A stretch of DNA of 64,000 nt from Lachnospira multipara ATCC 19207 (GTDB taxonomy: Bacteria > Bacillota > Clostridia > Lachnospirales > Lachnospiraceae). The translations under genes were made by a program, and so were the position numbers. Below are positions 15,982-25,142 of this stretch, one piece after another. Under the pieces are notes generated by a model. That model did not search any database, was not told where the DNA came from, and was given only the letters and a program-made list of their open reading frames with translations. The stretch lies in the NCBI RefSeq assembly GCF_000424105.1, contig NZ_AUJG01000002.1:186001-250000 (forward strand). Direction: 5' to 3'. The first letter of the stretch is position 1; the number at the start of each line of letters is the position of its first letter.

Positions 15982-17412
15982 ATGAAGAAGACTAAGATTA
16001 TTTGTACAATGGGACCTAATACTAACGACAGAGAACTTATTAAGAAGTTAGCATTAGCAGGAATGGATGTAGCTAGATTTAATTTTTCCCATGGTGATCA
16101 CGAAGAACAGGCAGGCCGTATGGCATTAGTTAAGAGCGTTAGAGAGGAAATTGGAAAGCCAATCGCAACACTTCTTGATACTAAGGGTCCAGAAATCAGA
16201 ACAGGTGCAGTAGCAGGTGATAAGAAGGTTACTCTTGTAGCTGGACAGAAGTATACACTTACAACAAAAGAAGTTGAAGCAACTAATGAAATTAACTGCA
16301 TCACATACGAAGGACTTCCACATGATGTAGTAGCAGGTAACACAATCCTTATCGATGACGGTTTAATTGAACTTAGAGTTGATGACGTTGTTGATGGAAC
16401 AGATATTATTTGTACAGTAGTTAACGGTGGTGAGTTAGGATCTAAGAAGGGTGTTAACGTACCTAACGTTTCAATTAGACTTCCAGGTATCACAGACAAG
16501 GATAAGGAAGATATTATCTTTGGTGTTGAACAGGGATTTGATTTTATTGCAGCTTCATTCGTTCGTAATGCAGCTTGTATCCAGGAAATCAAGCAGTTAC
16601 TTTGGGCTCATGATTCAGACATTCCAGTTATCGCTAAGATCGAGAATGCTGAAGGTATCGACAACTTAGATGAAATCATTAAGGTTGCTGATGGTATCAT
16701 GGTAGCTCGTGGTGATATGGGTGTTGAAATTCCAGCTGAAGATGTTCCACACATCCAGAAGGAAATCATTGCTAAGTGTAATGCAGCTTATAAGCCAGTT
16801 ATTACAGCTACACAGATGCTTGATTCTATGATTAGAAACCCACGTCCTACAAGAGCTGAGGTTAATGATGTTGCCAACGCTATTTACGACGGTACAGACG
16901 TTGTTATGTTATCAGGTGAGACTGCTAATGGTAAGTACCCATTAGAAGCTCTTACAATGATGGCTAAGATTGCAGAAAGAACAGAAGCTGATTTAGCAGG
17001 TAGAGAAGCTGAATTAACTAACGTTCATGCTAAGAGAAACGTATCTTCTGCAGTTTGTAACGCAGCAGTTCAGACAGCTGCTAACTTAAATGCAAAGGCT
17101 ATCCTTTGCCCAACAATTTCAGGATTTACAGCTAGATTAACATCTAAGCTTAAGCCAGAAGCTGAGATCATTGGATGCTCTCCATATGATAACGTTCTTA
17201 GAAAGATGCAGCTTTATAGAGGTGTTAGACCAGTTAAGTCTGCTCCAGAAACTAATACAGATAAGATCATTGAGCATGCTGTAGAAGTTGCTGAACAGGC
17301 TGGATACATTGAAGAAGGCGATACAGTAATCATTTCAGCAGGTATTGCTACAACTTCAGCTCCAACTGCTAAGCGCGGTTTAACTAACACAATGAGAGTT
17401 GTTACTCTTTAA
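15982..17412 (+). CDS. pyk: Pyruvate kinase
   Basis: Pyruvate kinase turns phosphoenolpyruvate and ADP into pyruvate and ATP at the end of glycolysis. The 476-residue length matches the short form without the extra PEP-utiliser-like domain of Bacillus enzymes. Visible motifs are Lys-Ile-Ile-Cys-Thr-Met-Gly-Pro at the N-terminus, Ser-His-Gly-Asp in Phe-Asn-Phe-Ser-His-Gly, the active-site Ile-Ala-Lys-Ile-Glu-Asn-Ala-Glu-Gly at about 213-221 and Ala-Arg-Gly-Asp-Met-Gly-Val-Glu. CGGAGG precedes the ATG. The stop overlaps the vanZ-like start (TAATG). Strongly biased codons point to high expression. Confidence 0.97.
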   Translation: MKKTKIICTMGPNTNDRELIKKLALAGMDVARFNFSHGDHEEQAGRMALVKSVREEIGKPIATLLDTKGPEIRTGAVAGDKKVTLVAGQKYTLTTKEVEATNEINCITYEGLPHDVVAGNTILIDDGLIELRVDDVVDGTDIICTVVNGGELGSKKGVNVPNVSIRLPGITDKDKEDIIFGVEQGFDFIAASFVRNAACIQEIKQLLWAHDSDIPVIAKIENAEGIDNLDEIIKVADGIMVARGDMGVEIPAEDVPHIQKEIIAKCNAAYKPVITATQMLDSMIRNPRPTRAEVNDVANAIYDGTDVVMLSGETANGKYPLEALTMMAKIAERTEADLAGREAELTNVHAKRNVSSAVCNAAVQTAANLNAKAILCPTISGFTARLTSKLKPEAEIIGCSPYDNVLRKMQLYRGVRPVKSAPETNTDKIIEHAVEVAEQAGYIEEGDTVIISAGIATTSAPTAKRGLTNTMRVVTL

Positions 17413-17927
17413 TGGATAAATTTAAAATTTGCGGCAGGGTGCTTATATGGCTCCCTGCTATTTTTATAGCCATCACTATTTTTAGTTTTTCAAACCAGAA
17501 TGGTGATGAGTCACAGGGTCTAAGTAACAAGGCTGCTGAGGTTATTTTGACAGCGGGTGACAATTTAGGACTTGTAAAGTTTACAGATACTAATACTAAA
17601 GCTAACATGATAGAGGATTTACAGGTTCCTATTAGAAAATGTGCTCACATGGGGGAATATGCTGTTTTAACCATGTGTATATTTATAGCTTTTATGTTTA
17701 ATGGAGTTGCTTTTAGATGGTCTAGAATACTTAGTCTTTTATTAACTATTATTTGGGCTAGTTCAGATGAAATCCATCAATTGTTTATTGCAGGTAGAGC
17801 AGGACGATTTTTAGATGTATGTATTGATACATTTGGCTCATTAATTTTTCTTGGAATAGTAAGTTTGATTCATCATCATCTAGAAGTAAAGAAAGAAAAG
17901 AATATATTTAGTGAGCTAGATCTTTAA
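17412..17927 (+). CDS. VanZ family membrane protein
   Basis: The 171-residue protein has about four hydrophobic segments (roughly 9-25, 80-97, 104-118, 138-155). The family signature is present: Arg-Lys-x2-His-x2-Glu-Tyr at about 75-83, Ser-Ser-Asp-Glu-Ile-His-Gln at about 117-123, and Gly-Arg-x-Gly-Arg-x2-Asp-Val followed by Asp-Thr-x-Gly. VanZ itself gives low-level teicoplanin resistance, but most chromosomal relatives have no known role, and nothing here suggests a glycopeptide resistance cluster. The start codon overlaps the pyk stop, so it is translationally coupled to pyk. Confidence 0.9.
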   Translation: MDKFKICGRVLIWLPAIFIAITIFSFSNQNGDESQGLSNKAAEVILTAGDNLGLVKFTDTNTKANMIEDLQVPIRKCAHMGEYAVLTMCIFIAFMFNGVAFRWSRILSLLLTIIWASSDEIHQLFIAGRAGRFLDVCIDTFGSLIFLGIVSLIHHHLEVKKEKNIFSELDL

Positions 17928-17935
17928 ATTTATGC

Positions 17936-17964
17936 TTGAAGAATATATTCTTTTGTGATAAGCT
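17936..17964 (+). promoter_or_regulatory. Possible promoter of the T-box leader
   Basis: TTGAAG (17936-17941), a 17-base spacer and TAAGCT (17959-17964) preceded by TGA as an extended -10. The match is modest but the position ahead of the leader is right. Confidence 0.4.
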
Positions 17965-17987
17965 TTTAAAGTAAATTTAATATTAAA

Positions 17988-18303
17988 GCGATGATGGAAA
18001 CAAGTAGGAATTTGTGGAAGCTACAGAGAATTGCCGGTTGATGAGAGGCGTTAGGGAAAGCAAGTTTTGAATACCTTCCGGAGTGTTTAACTGAAATTAT
18101 AATTTTTGTTTTGAGGATGAGATACATTTTCATAAAAGTTATAAGACTAGGAGCGACGTATTGGTACACGTTATAGTACTAAGAGTTAAGGAATCTAAGG
18201 ATTCTAAGACTTGATGAGGCAAGAAGCGCGAGTTTCTTGTGAATAAAGGTGGTAACACGGGATTTCACTCTCGTCCTTTTAATTAAGGATGGGAGTTTTT
18301 TTA
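17988..18303 (+). ncRNA. T-box riboswitch (tyrosine) controlling tyrS
   Basis: The conserved T-box core AGGTGGTAACACG is at 18247-18259, followed by an intrinsic terminator (arms 18267-18278 and 18285-18296, then T residues). The leader starts around 17988 and its Stem I contains GAATACC with a TAC tyrosine codon at 18072-18074, a likely specifier since tyrS follows. In the family, uncharged tRNA pairs with the specifier and the core to favour the antiterminator, so tyrS rises when tyrosine is short. The specifier assignment rests on position and on the gene downstream, without a full fold. Confidence 0.92.
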
Positions 18304-18395
18304 TTGCGATTTAGAAGCGATACAATCTCGTCCTTTCAGTCTCATTTTTATAATAATTGAGGCACAATCATATTATAATTAGGAGGTTCATAAAT

Positions 18396-19619
18396 ATGGG
18401 TATTTATGAAGAATTAGTTGCTAGAGGCTTAATCGCTCAGGTAACAGATGAAGAAAGAATTAGAGATTTAGTAAACAATGGTAAGGCTACTTTCTATATT
18501 GGTTTTGACCCAACTGCTGATAGTCTTCATGTAGGTCACTTCATGGCTCTTTGTCTTATGAAGAGACTTCAGATGGCTGGCAATAAGCCTATCGCTTTAG
18601 TAGGTGGCGGTACAGGTATGATTGGTGATCCTTCTGGTAGAACTGATATGAGAAAGATGTTAACTCCAGAAACTATTCAGCACAATTGCGATTGCTTTAA
18701 GAAGCAGATGGAGAAGTTCATTGATTTCTCTGATGGCAAGGCTTTAATGGTAAATAATGCTGATTGGTTAATGAACTTAAACTACATCGAAGTTTTAAGA
18801 GAAGTAGGTGCTCATTTCTCAGTAAATAACATGCTTCGTGCAGAATGCTACAAGCAGAGAATGGAAAAGGGCTTATCATTCCTTGAATTTAACTACATGA
18901 TTATGCAGGCTTATGACTTCTATATGTTATACCAGAAGTACGGCTGTAACTTAGAGTTTGGTGGCGACGATCAGTGGTCTAACATGCTTGCTGGTACTGA
19001 GCTTATTAGAAGAAAGTTAGGCGAAGATGCTTCAGCTATGACAATCACACTTTTACTTAACTCGGAAGGTAAGAAGATGGGTAAGACTGCTTCAGGTGCT
19101 GTTTGGCTTGATCCTGAAAAGACATCTCCATACGACTTCTACCAGTATTGGAGAAATGTAGGCGATAACGATGTTCTTAAGTGCATCAGAATGCTTACAT
19201 TCTTACCACTTGAAGAAATCGATGAGATGGATAAGTGGGAAGGTGCTCAGCTTAACAAAGCTAAGGAAATCCTTGCATTTGAGCTTACAAAGTTAGTTCA
19301 CGGTGAAGAAGAAGCTAAGAAGGCAGAAGAGACTGCGAAGTCTATCTTTAGTGGTGCAGGTGCTGCAGCTAACATGCCAGAAGCTAAGATTTCAGAAGAT
19401 GTATTTGTTGATGGTTCAATCAATGCAATCGCTTTAGTTGCTGCAACAGGCCTTGTAAAGTCTAATTCAGAAGCTAGAAGAGCTATTCAACAAGGAGGTG
19501 TAAGCGTTGATGGTAACAAGGTAACTGATATCAACGAAACATTTGCTAAGGAAAAGTTTGAAGGCGAAGGAATCGTAGTTCAGAAGGGTAAGAAGAACTT
19601 CGTAAGAGTTAGCTTATAA
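18396..19619 (+). CDS. tyrS: Tyrosyl-tRNA synthetase
   Basis: TyrS charges tRNA-Tyr. The 407-residue class I enzyme has the HIGH-like motif His-Val-Gly-His (about 45-48), the KMSKS-like Lys-Lys-Met-Gly-Lys-Thr (about 226-231) and a C-terminal S4 RNA-binding domain (about 340-405). The tyrosine pocket segment Tyr-Asp-Phe-Tyr and Gly-Gly-Asp-Asp-Gln are present. The ATG at 18396 follows AGGAGG at 18380-18385. It stands alone under the T-box and is followed by a terminator. Confidence 0.97.
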   Translation: MGIYEELVARGLIAQVTDEERIRDLVNNGKATFYIGFDPTADSLHVGHFMALCLMKRLQMAGNKPIALVGGGTGMIGDPSGRTDMRKMLTPETIQHNCDCFKKQMEKFIDFSDGKALMVNNADWLMNLNYIEVLREVGAHFSVNNMLRAECYKQRMEKGLSFLEFNYMIMQAYDFYMLYQKYGCNLEFGGDDQWSNMLAGTELIRRKLGEDASAMTITLLLNSEGKKMGKTASGAVWLDPEKTSPYDFYQYWRNVGDNDVLKCIRMLTFLPLEEIDEMDKWEGAQLNKAKEILAFELTKLVHGEEEAKKAEETAKSIFSGAGAAANMPEAKISEDVFVDGSINAIALVAATGLVKSNSEARRAIQQGGVSVDGNKVTDINETFAKEKFEGEGIVVQKGKKNFVRVSL

Positions 19620-19637
19620 TTATGAAAATGTAATAAA

Positions 19638-19710
19638 GAGTCTAGTATATCTAGACTTTAAACTTACTAACCCCGGTGGGAGTGCCAAGCATTTCTTCCG
19701 GGGTTATTCT
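19638..19710 (+). terminator. Terminator region after tyrS
   Basis: A small hairpin (AGTCTAG with CTAGACT, 19638-19657) is followed by a strong one (TAACCCCGG at 19668-19676 with CCGGGGTTA at 19698-19706) and a T-rich tail. Confidence 0.75.
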
Positions 19711-19738
19711 TGTTTTAGCAAGGTGCATAGTGTATAAT
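19710..19738 (+). promoter_or_regulatory. Promoter of the orphan membrane protein gene
   Basis: TTGTTT (19710-19715), 17 bases, TATAAT (19733-19738). The -35 lies in the T-rich tail of the tyrS terminator. Confidence 0.6.
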
Positions 19739-19797
19739 ATAGTTAAATTTATAGTTGTAACCAATAGACGTGAATAAAAAAATAAAAGAGGATTTAT

Positions 19798-21009
19798 ATG
19801 GATAAGGCGCAAAAGACTTACATTCGCTTAGTCTCTATAATGGTTTTGTTATGCTTAGATTTTATTTGTCTGCTTTGCTTTTTGGGTGGTGGCTTGTTTC
19901 AGGACATTTTAAATCTAATAAGCCTAAATTCTGACAAATTAACAGAAGCTGAGAAAAATCTCTACAATATGCAATATTACTTGGCTTTTAATATAATTTA
20001 TAGATTTGTATTTTCCTTTGCAATCCTTGCGGTATTTATTGCATTTATCGCAGTATTGTTTAGGCTTAGTAAAGCAGGAAGAATCGCTATTATTGCAAAT
20101 CTATCAAGCATTGCCACAGCAGTAGTTGTAATTGTTGCTAGACTCTTAGAGGGGAATAAAAGCGTACATAGAAAGATTACAAATTTGTTTTTAGGTATCA
20201 ATGGAGACGATTTTGTCACCATGCAGGCATTGCCTAAATTACTTGTTGTGCCAATAATTATTATAATTTTGTCACTGCTATGTTTGGCAATGGTTAAGTC
20301 TAGTAAAATTGAAAAAATACGACTTTATAACAAAGCCAACGCCCTAAGTGGAACTAGTATTTACATGGTTGCCATGTATGGATATGTGGGAATTGACGTG
20401 CTTAGAAACAATTTAAGTTATATGATTATGAATAAAAAGGATCTAGCTTGCATGAATTCCTTAAATTACTTAAGGACCTTTTATATAGATAATAATAAGA
20501 TTCTAGGTTTGCCAATTTCTTATATTTTAATACTGATTATTGGCCTTGGAATCATAACAGATAAGTTTCTAAAAAAGAAAATTGCAGGAATTATCTCGGT
20601 TTTAATACCGACTTTAATCTCAATTGTAATCATTGTAATTAACATAATTAATAAGCCTGTGATTCTTGGAAATGTAACTACGGATTTGAATATTTGCGAC
20701 ATGGTTGATTTTGCCTACTTTGCCTTTTTAGCAAATTTCCTTATTACCTGTCTATATATAAACCTAATGCTAGTCTACATTATAAGCGTTAGGGGCAACA
20801 AAACTCAGATGTTAATTTTAATTACCATTAACATCATTTTAAATCTAATTGGTCAAATAATTGCTAAAAATTTTAGTGGTATTGCAATTCACTTTATTAT
20901 GTGGAGCGTGGCAGATATTATAAGCACCGTAATCGTCCTAGTTCTTATGATTAATATTCATAAGTATCGAAAGAGAAAAAGACGAGAAGCTAGAGAAAGC
21001 AAAGATTAA
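19798..21009 (+). CDS. Multi-pass membrane protein of unknown function
   Basis: I do not recognise this 403-residue protein. It has about nine or ten hydrophobic segments and very little soluble sequence apart from short loops and a Lys/Arg-rich C-terminus, which probably faces the cytoplasm. Ile, Leu and Asn are frequent; no transporter signature, nucleotide-binding motif or catalytic cluster is visible. It is a single gene between two terminators with its own promoter, so context says nothing about its job. A GAGG lies about six bases before the ATG. Confidence 0.82.
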   Translation: MDKAQKTYIRLVSIMVLLCLDFICLLCFLGGGLFQDILNLISLNSDKLTEAEKNLYNMQYYLAFNIIYRFVFSFAILAVFIAFIAVLFRLSKAGRIAIIANLSSIATAVVVIVARLLEGNKSVHRKITNLFLGINGDDFVTMQALPKLLVVPIIIIILSLLCLAMVKSSKIEKIRLYNKANALSGTSIYMVAMYGYVGIDVLRNNLSYMIMNKKDLACMNSLNYLRTFYIDNNKILGLPISYILILIIGLGIITDKFLKKKIAGIISVLIPTLISIVIIVINIINKPVILGNVTTDLNICDMVDFAYFAFLANFLITCLYINLMLVYIISVRGNKTQMLILITINIILNLIGQIIAKNFSGIAIHFIMWSVADIISTVIVLVLMINIHKYRKRKRREARESKD

Positions 21010-21074
21010 AGGATTTTTGAAAATGTGCCATTTGGGTAAGTAAAAACCTACGTCCATAAGAAATAATAAAAATT

Positions 21075-21120
21075 AGGAAGGTCAAGTTGCTGGGAATCCC
21101 AAAACTTAACCTTCCTTTGT
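21075..21120 (+). terminator. Bidirectional terminator between 19798-21009 and rqcH
   Basis: Arms AGGAAGGTCAAGTT (21075-21088) and AACTTAACCTTCCT (21103-21116) pair almost perfectly. The genes on both sides point towards it, and A/T-rich tails flank it on both strands. Confidence 0.75.
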
Positions 21121-21131
21121 AAAAATAGGAC

Positions 21132-22889
21132 TTAGTCCTCAACTTCCTTTAACATAGAAATGTCTGATTTTGCAATAAGAGAGTAATTTGTATAATAGAC
21201 AACAAATCCAGGTTTTGCCTGAGCTGGCTTTTTAACTTCCTTCTTTACAACGTAGTCTATTTCTACCTTTTCAAGTTCTCTGCCCTTAGAGTAGTAGGCT
21301 GCAAGAGCTGCTGCCTCCTCGAAAGCTCTATCAGGAATTTCCTTGCCGTTAGTTCTTAAAACTACATGGGAACCTGGCATTTGCTTAGCATGAAACCACC
21401 AGTCGTTGGCATTGGCAAACTTAAAAGTAAGCTCGTCATTCTGACTGTTATTCTTACCAACATAGATGTCAAAACCATCAGAAGAAATGTAGTGAAGTGG
21501 CTTACTTGAAATCTTTTTAGAATTTTTCTTCTTAGAAGACTTTATATAGCCTGTTTCGTGAAGCTCTTCCTTAATCTGATTTAAATCGTCCTCGCTAACT
21601 GCAATTTCAAGAGAATTAAGAACAGACTCAAGATAGTTAATGTCTGCGCTAACTTCCTTAATAAGTATAGTTGTGGCCTCGTAAGTTCTCTTTAACTTGT
21701 TATACTTTGCAAAATACTTGTTAGCATTTTCAATAGCAGATAAATCCTTATCAAGTGGGATAGTGATTTCGCTGTTATCGTAGTAATTGTTACAAGTGTA
21801 GCTCTCATCTCCACTAGTTACATCATAGCTGTAGGCAGATAGTAGCTCGCCATAAATCTTATATTTTTCCTTCTTCTCAGTGTCCTTTAACTGTCGCTCC
21901 TGAATATCTAACTTCTTAATGTCACGCTCCAAAATAGTAGTAACAATTCGTCTTAAATCCGCAGATTTTTGATGAATTCTAGTATAGATTTCCTTCTTCT
22001 TATAAAAATCACGAATCAAATCACTAATTGACTCATAATTTGAAATGGCAATATCACTTGTCTTATTAGAACCTGAAAACATCTCAAGCTCAAAAGCCCA
22101 GAATTCCTTAGGAATGTTGTTTGAAAAGACTATGTTAGGCTTGTAGTTGCCTGCCTTAATATCAGCAAGTAATTTTGAAAATGTGTCAAAAATCGCCTCT
22201 TTGTCTGCATTTTCCAAACAATTCGCTGGAAGCTGGCTATCAATCTTAGCTCTTATGCAAAGTTCTTCGCCTGCAAGGCTAGAAAAACCGGTGTAGGTTT
22301 GATAAATTGCTTTAGAGATAGGTTGTGCCTTTGAGAATACATTTTCAAAAAACTCATCCTTAGTGGTAGCAACAGGGTTTAACTTGTTGTTAGTGTTAGT
22401 TATAAAATATGGGCGACCCGGTAGAACCTCACGCACGGAGCTCATCTGAGCGGATACGTGGCGGATACTATCAAGAATCATATTGTCCTCATTAACTAGG
22501 ATAATGTTACTATGCTTACCCATAAACTCAGTAATTAAGTGCTTTCTGCAAAGGTCACCAAGCTCGTCAAGGTGCTCGATTTCAATATCAATAATTCTTT
22601 CAAATTTTGGCTGAGTGATTGAAATAATACGACCATTGTTTAGATGCTTTCTAAGTAACATACAGAAATTAGGCGCTTTTATAGGGCTTGTCTTATTATC
22701 CTTTGCAAGATAGCAAAGAGGAAGAGTAGGATTTGCTGATAAAAGTAGTCTGTACTGACCCTCAGAAGTTTTTACTGTAAGAAAAAGCTCGTCGTTTTCC
22801 GGCTGAGCGATTTTATATAATCGACCATTTTTAATGGTTTTGTTTAATTGATCAACAATATTTGAAATTACAATTCCGTCGAATGCCAT
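21132..22889 (-). CDS. rqcH: Ribosome quality control protein RqcH (NFACT family)
   Basis: RqcH binds stalled 50S subunits and adds C-terminal alanine tails that mark the nascent chain for degradation. The 585-residue protein begins Met-Ala-Phe-Asp-Gly-Ile-Val, as family members do. It has the NFACT-N domain with Asp-Ser-Ile-Arg-His (the Asp-Arg motif needed for tailing), a central coiled coil (about 290-430) and the NFACT-R domain with Asp-Trp-Trp-Phe-His-Ala-Lys-x2-Pro-Gly-Ser-His-Val (about 500-513). The start at 22889 follows GGAGG at 22897-22901; a longer frame exists upstream but lacks family similarity. It is transcribed divergently from yicC. Confidence 0.96.
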   Translation of the reverse strand: MAFDGIVISNIVDQLNKTIKNGRLYKIAQPENDELFLTVKTSEGQYRLLLSANPTLPLCYLAKDNKTSPIKAPNFCMLLRKHLNNGRIISITQPKFERIIDIEIEHLDELGDLCRKHLITEFMGKHSNIILVNEDNMILDSIRHVSAQMSSVREVLPGRPYFITNTNNKLNPVATTKDEFFENVFSKAQPISKAIYQTYTGFSSLAGEELCIRAKIDSQLPANCLENADKEAIFDTFSKLLADIKAGNYKPNIVFSNNIPKEFWAFELEMFSGSNKTSDIAISNYESISDLIRDFYKKKEIYTRIHQKSADLRRIVTTILERDIKKLDIQERQLKDTEKKEKYKIYGELLSAYSYDVTSGDESYTCNNYYDNSEITIPLDKDLSAIENANKYFAKYNKLKRTYEATTILIKEVSADINYLESVLNSLEIAVSEDDLNQIKEELHETGYIKSSKKKNSKKISSKPLHYISSDGFDIYVGKNNSQNDELTFKFANANDWWFHAKQMPGSHVVLRTNGKEIPDRAFEEAAALAAYYSKGRELEKVEIDYVVKKEVKKPAQAKPGFVVYYTNYSLIAKSDISMLKEVED

Positions 22890-22954
22890 TATTTTGCCTC
22901 CTTTTGTCTCGTATAAAGAGTTTAGCAAATTCTTGTATAAATTCCTAGTTCTTC

Positions 22955-22983
22955 TTGTGATTTTTGCAATATATTGTTATAAT
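22955..22983 (+). promoter_or_regulatory. Promoter of yicC
   Basis: TTGTGA (22955-22960), 17 bases, TATAAT (22978-22983) with the extended -10 TGT before it. Confidence 0.7.
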
Positions 22984-23035
22984 TATAGAAGTTTGTGGGG
23001 TTATTCAAATAAATACATTTACGAGGTGAAAATAC

Positions 23036-23914
23036 GTGATTAAAAGTATGACAGGCTTTGGAAGAAGCGAGATTTTAAGAAATAATAGAAAGATTTTAGT
23101 TGAGGTTAAATCCGTTAACCATAGATATTTAGAAGCAGGAATTAAAATGCCAAAGAAGCTCAATTCTTTCGAGTCTAGAATTCGTGAGACTTTAAAGAAG
23201 TACGCTAATAGAGGTAAGGTGGATATTTTTATTAACTATGAGGACAATAACGAGAATCAGGTTAATATTAAATATAATGATGCAATTGCTAAGGAATATA
23301 TGGACATTTTCAAGAAGATGAGCGAAGAGTTTAATATTGAAAATGATGTCAATTGCGCAGCGCTTTCAAGATACCCTGAGGTTATTACAATGGAAGAGGT
23401 TCAAGTGGATGAAGACGAGTTATGGGCATTTATTGAGGAGGCTCTAAAGGAGTGCTTTAGCCAGTTTGTTGAAACTAGAATCTTAGAGGGTGAGAACCTA
23501 AAGAAGGACTTACTTTTAAAGCTTGATCACATGGAAGAGCTTGTGGACTTTATTGAGAAGAGAAGTCCTGAAATCATGAAGGAATACAGAGGTAAGCTTG
23601 AAAATAAGATTAAGGAAGTCTTAGGAGATACTAATATTGACGAGCAAAGAATTGCTACTGAGCTTGTAATATATGCCGATAAGATTTGCGTAGACGAAGA
23701 GACAGTTAGACTTAGAAGTCACATTAATCATGCTAGAAAATGTCTTTCTGAAGACGGTGGTGTTGGTAGAAAGATGGACTTTATCGCTCAGGAAATGAAC
23801 AGAGAGTCTAATACAATTCTTTCAAAGGCAAATGATATTGATATTTCTAATGCAGCAATTGATTTAAAGACAGAAATCGAGAAAGTAAGAGAGCAAATTC
23901 AGAATATCGAATAA
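23036..23914 (+). CDS. yicC: YicC family endoribonuclease
   Basis: The 292-residue protein starts Ile-Lys-Ser-Met-Thr-Gly-Phe-Gly-Arg, the hallmark of the YicC family, and includes Glu-Val-Lys-Ser-Val-Asn-His-Arg-Tyr-Leu (about 24-33) and a C-terminal Lys-Met-Asp-Phe-Ile-Ala-Gln-Glu-Met-Asn-Arg-Glu motif (about 247-258). E. coli YicC is reported to act as an RNase; the role in Firmicutes is less studied. The GTG at 23036 is used, with GAGGTG at 23023-23028. gmk comes next, the usual neighbour, but after its own promoter. The remA-like gene often placed between them is not seen here. Confidence 0.95.
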   Translation: MIKSMTGFGRSEILRNNRKILVEVKSVNHRYLEAGIKMPKKLNSFESRIRETLKKYANRGKVDIFINYEDNNENQVNIKYNDAIAKEYMDIFKKMSEEFNIENDVNCAALSRYPEVITMEEVQVDEDELWAFIEEALKECFSQFVETRILEGENLKKDLLLKLDHMEELVDFIEKRSPEIMKEYRGKLENKIKEVLGDTNIDEQRIATELVIYADKICVDEETVRLRSHINHARKCLSEDGGVGRKMDFIAQEMNRESNTILSKANDIDISNAAIDLKTEIEKVREQIQNIE

Positions 23915-23921
23915 ATTTTAC

Positions 23922-23950
23922 TTGATTGTTTTTTCTCCCTTAGGTATAAT
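23922..23950 (+). promoter_or_regulatory. Promoter of gmk-rpoZ
   Basis: TTGATT (23922-23927), 17 bases, TATAAT (23945-23950), about 70 bases before gmk. Confidence 0.75.
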
Positions 23951-24019
23951 AGTCTTTGCGCATTATGTAAAGATTTATTCTTTATTGGTGCAACATAATT
24001 TAAGATTTGAGGTTATGTT

Positions 24020-24658
24020 ATGAACAATAAAGGTTTATTAATTGTTTTATCTGGCTTTTCAGGAGCAGGTAAAGGAACAGTTGTTAAGAGCTTACTTGCT
24101 AGTCATAAGGATGAATACTGTTTAAGTATTTCAGCAACAACTCGTAATCCTAGACCAGGTGAAGAGAATGGCAGAGAATACTTCTTTAAGACAGTAGAAG
24201 AATTCGAGGCTATGATAGACAAGAATGAATTAATAGAGTATGCAAAGTATGTAAGCAATTACTACGGCACACCTAAGGCTTATGTCGAGAGTCAGCTTGA
24301 AGCTGGTAAGAATGTTATTCTTGAAATTGAGATGCAGGGAGCACTTGATATTAAGAAGATTTATCCGGATGCGGTGCTTATTTTCATCACACCTCCATCT
24401 GCTAAGGAATTAGAGAACAGACTCCGTGGTCGTAACACAGAGGATGAGGCTACAATTCTTGCAAGACTTTCAAGAGCTTATGACGAGTCTGAGGGCTTAG
24501 AAGAATATGACTACATAATTCTTAATGATGAAGTTGAGAAGTGTGTAGAAAGAATAGTGGGAGTTGTTGCATCTGAGAAGATGAAGACAGCTAACAATGA
24601 AGAATTAATTAACAAAGTAAAGGAAGAGCTTAAAGCTTATTCGAAAGGAGAACAATAA
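24020..24658 (+). CDS. gmk: Guanylate kinase
   Basis: Gmk phosphorylates GMP to GDP with ATP. The 212-residue protein has the P-loop Gly-Phe-Ser-Gly-Ala-Gly-Lys-Gly-Thr at about 12-20 and the GMP-binding Thr-Thr-Arg-x-Pro-Arg-Pro-Gly-Glu (about 41-49), then Gly-Arg-Glu-Tyr-Phe. The length is normal for the family. Its TAA overlaps the rpoZ ATG, so the two are coupled, as is common in Firmicutes. Confidence 0.97.
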   Translation: MNNKGLLIVLSGFSGAGKGTVVKSLLASHKDEYCLSISATTRNPRPGEENGREYFFKTVEEFEAMIDKNELIEYAKYVSNYYGTPKAYVESQLEAGKNVILEIEMQGALDIKKIYPDAVLIFITPPSAKELENRLRGRNTEDEATILARLSRAYDESEGLEEYDYIILNDEVEKCVERIVGVVASEKMKTANNEELINKVKEELKAYSKGEQ

Positions 24659-25032
24659 TGATACATCCATCTTATACTGAATTAATGGCAGTTATTAACA
24701 GCGAGGTTGAAGAGGGCGAGCAGCCTTTAGTACAATCAAGATATTCTATCGTTAAGGCAACAGCTACACGTGCTAAGGAAATTATTGATGCAAGATCAAT
24801 CCAGGAGAAGATTAACAAGGCTAAGGCTGATGCTACGGTTAAGGAAAAGGAAAAGGATAAGGACAAGAAGGAAGTAGAAGAGAAGAAGATTTCTGCTGAA
24901 GACGAAAGAAAGTTAATTATTGGTACTCCTCTTATTCATTCAACAGATAATGATAAGCCTTTATCTATCGCTGTAAGTGAATTATACCAGGGTAAGGTTA
25001 AGATCGTTGGTAACAGCGACGAGCAGTTCTAA
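24658..25032 (+). CDS. rpoZ: RNA polymerase omega subunit
   Basis: Omega helps assemble RNA polymerase by chaperoning beta-prime. The 124-residue protein has the omega core at about 5-50 (Pro-Ser-Tyr-x-Glu-Leu; Ser-Arg-Tyr-Ser-Ile-Val-Lys-Ala-Thr-Ala-x-Arg-Ala-Lys-Glu-Ile). A highly charged Lys/Glu stretch at about 58-85 and a C-terminal Pro-Leu-Ser-Ile-Ala-Val-x-Glu-Leu-Tyr segment follow, making it longer than the roughly 70-residue Bacillus protein. The start overlaps the gmk stop. Confidence 0.93.
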   Translation: MIHPSYTELMAVINSEVEEGEQPLVQSRYSIVKATATRAKEIIDARSIQEKINKAKADATVKEKEKDKDKKEVEEKKISAEDERKLIIGTPLIHSTDNDKPLSIAVSELYQGKVKIVGNSDEQF

Positions 25033-25063
25033 TAAAACTAATATATAATGATTACAATAATAG

Positions 25064-25097
25064 GCAGTCATCTAGATTTTAGGTGACTGCTTAATTT
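25064..25097 (+). terminator. Terminator after rpoZ
   Basis: GCAGTCATCTA pairs with TAGGTGACTGC (25064-25074 and 25080-25090), then a modest T-rich tail. Confidence 0.65.
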
Positions 25098-25142
25098 AGT
25101 ATAAACGTTTATAAAGTTAAGTTTAATTTATTTGAGGTAAAT

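Noticed and set aside
16098-16592. 164-codon open frame antisense to pyk
   Set aside because: It arises from the biased codons of pyk and has a Ser/Thr/Pro-rich product without family traits.
17412-17927. Glycopeptide resistance gene
   Set aside because: VanZ family membership alone does not indicate resistance, and no van cluster is present.
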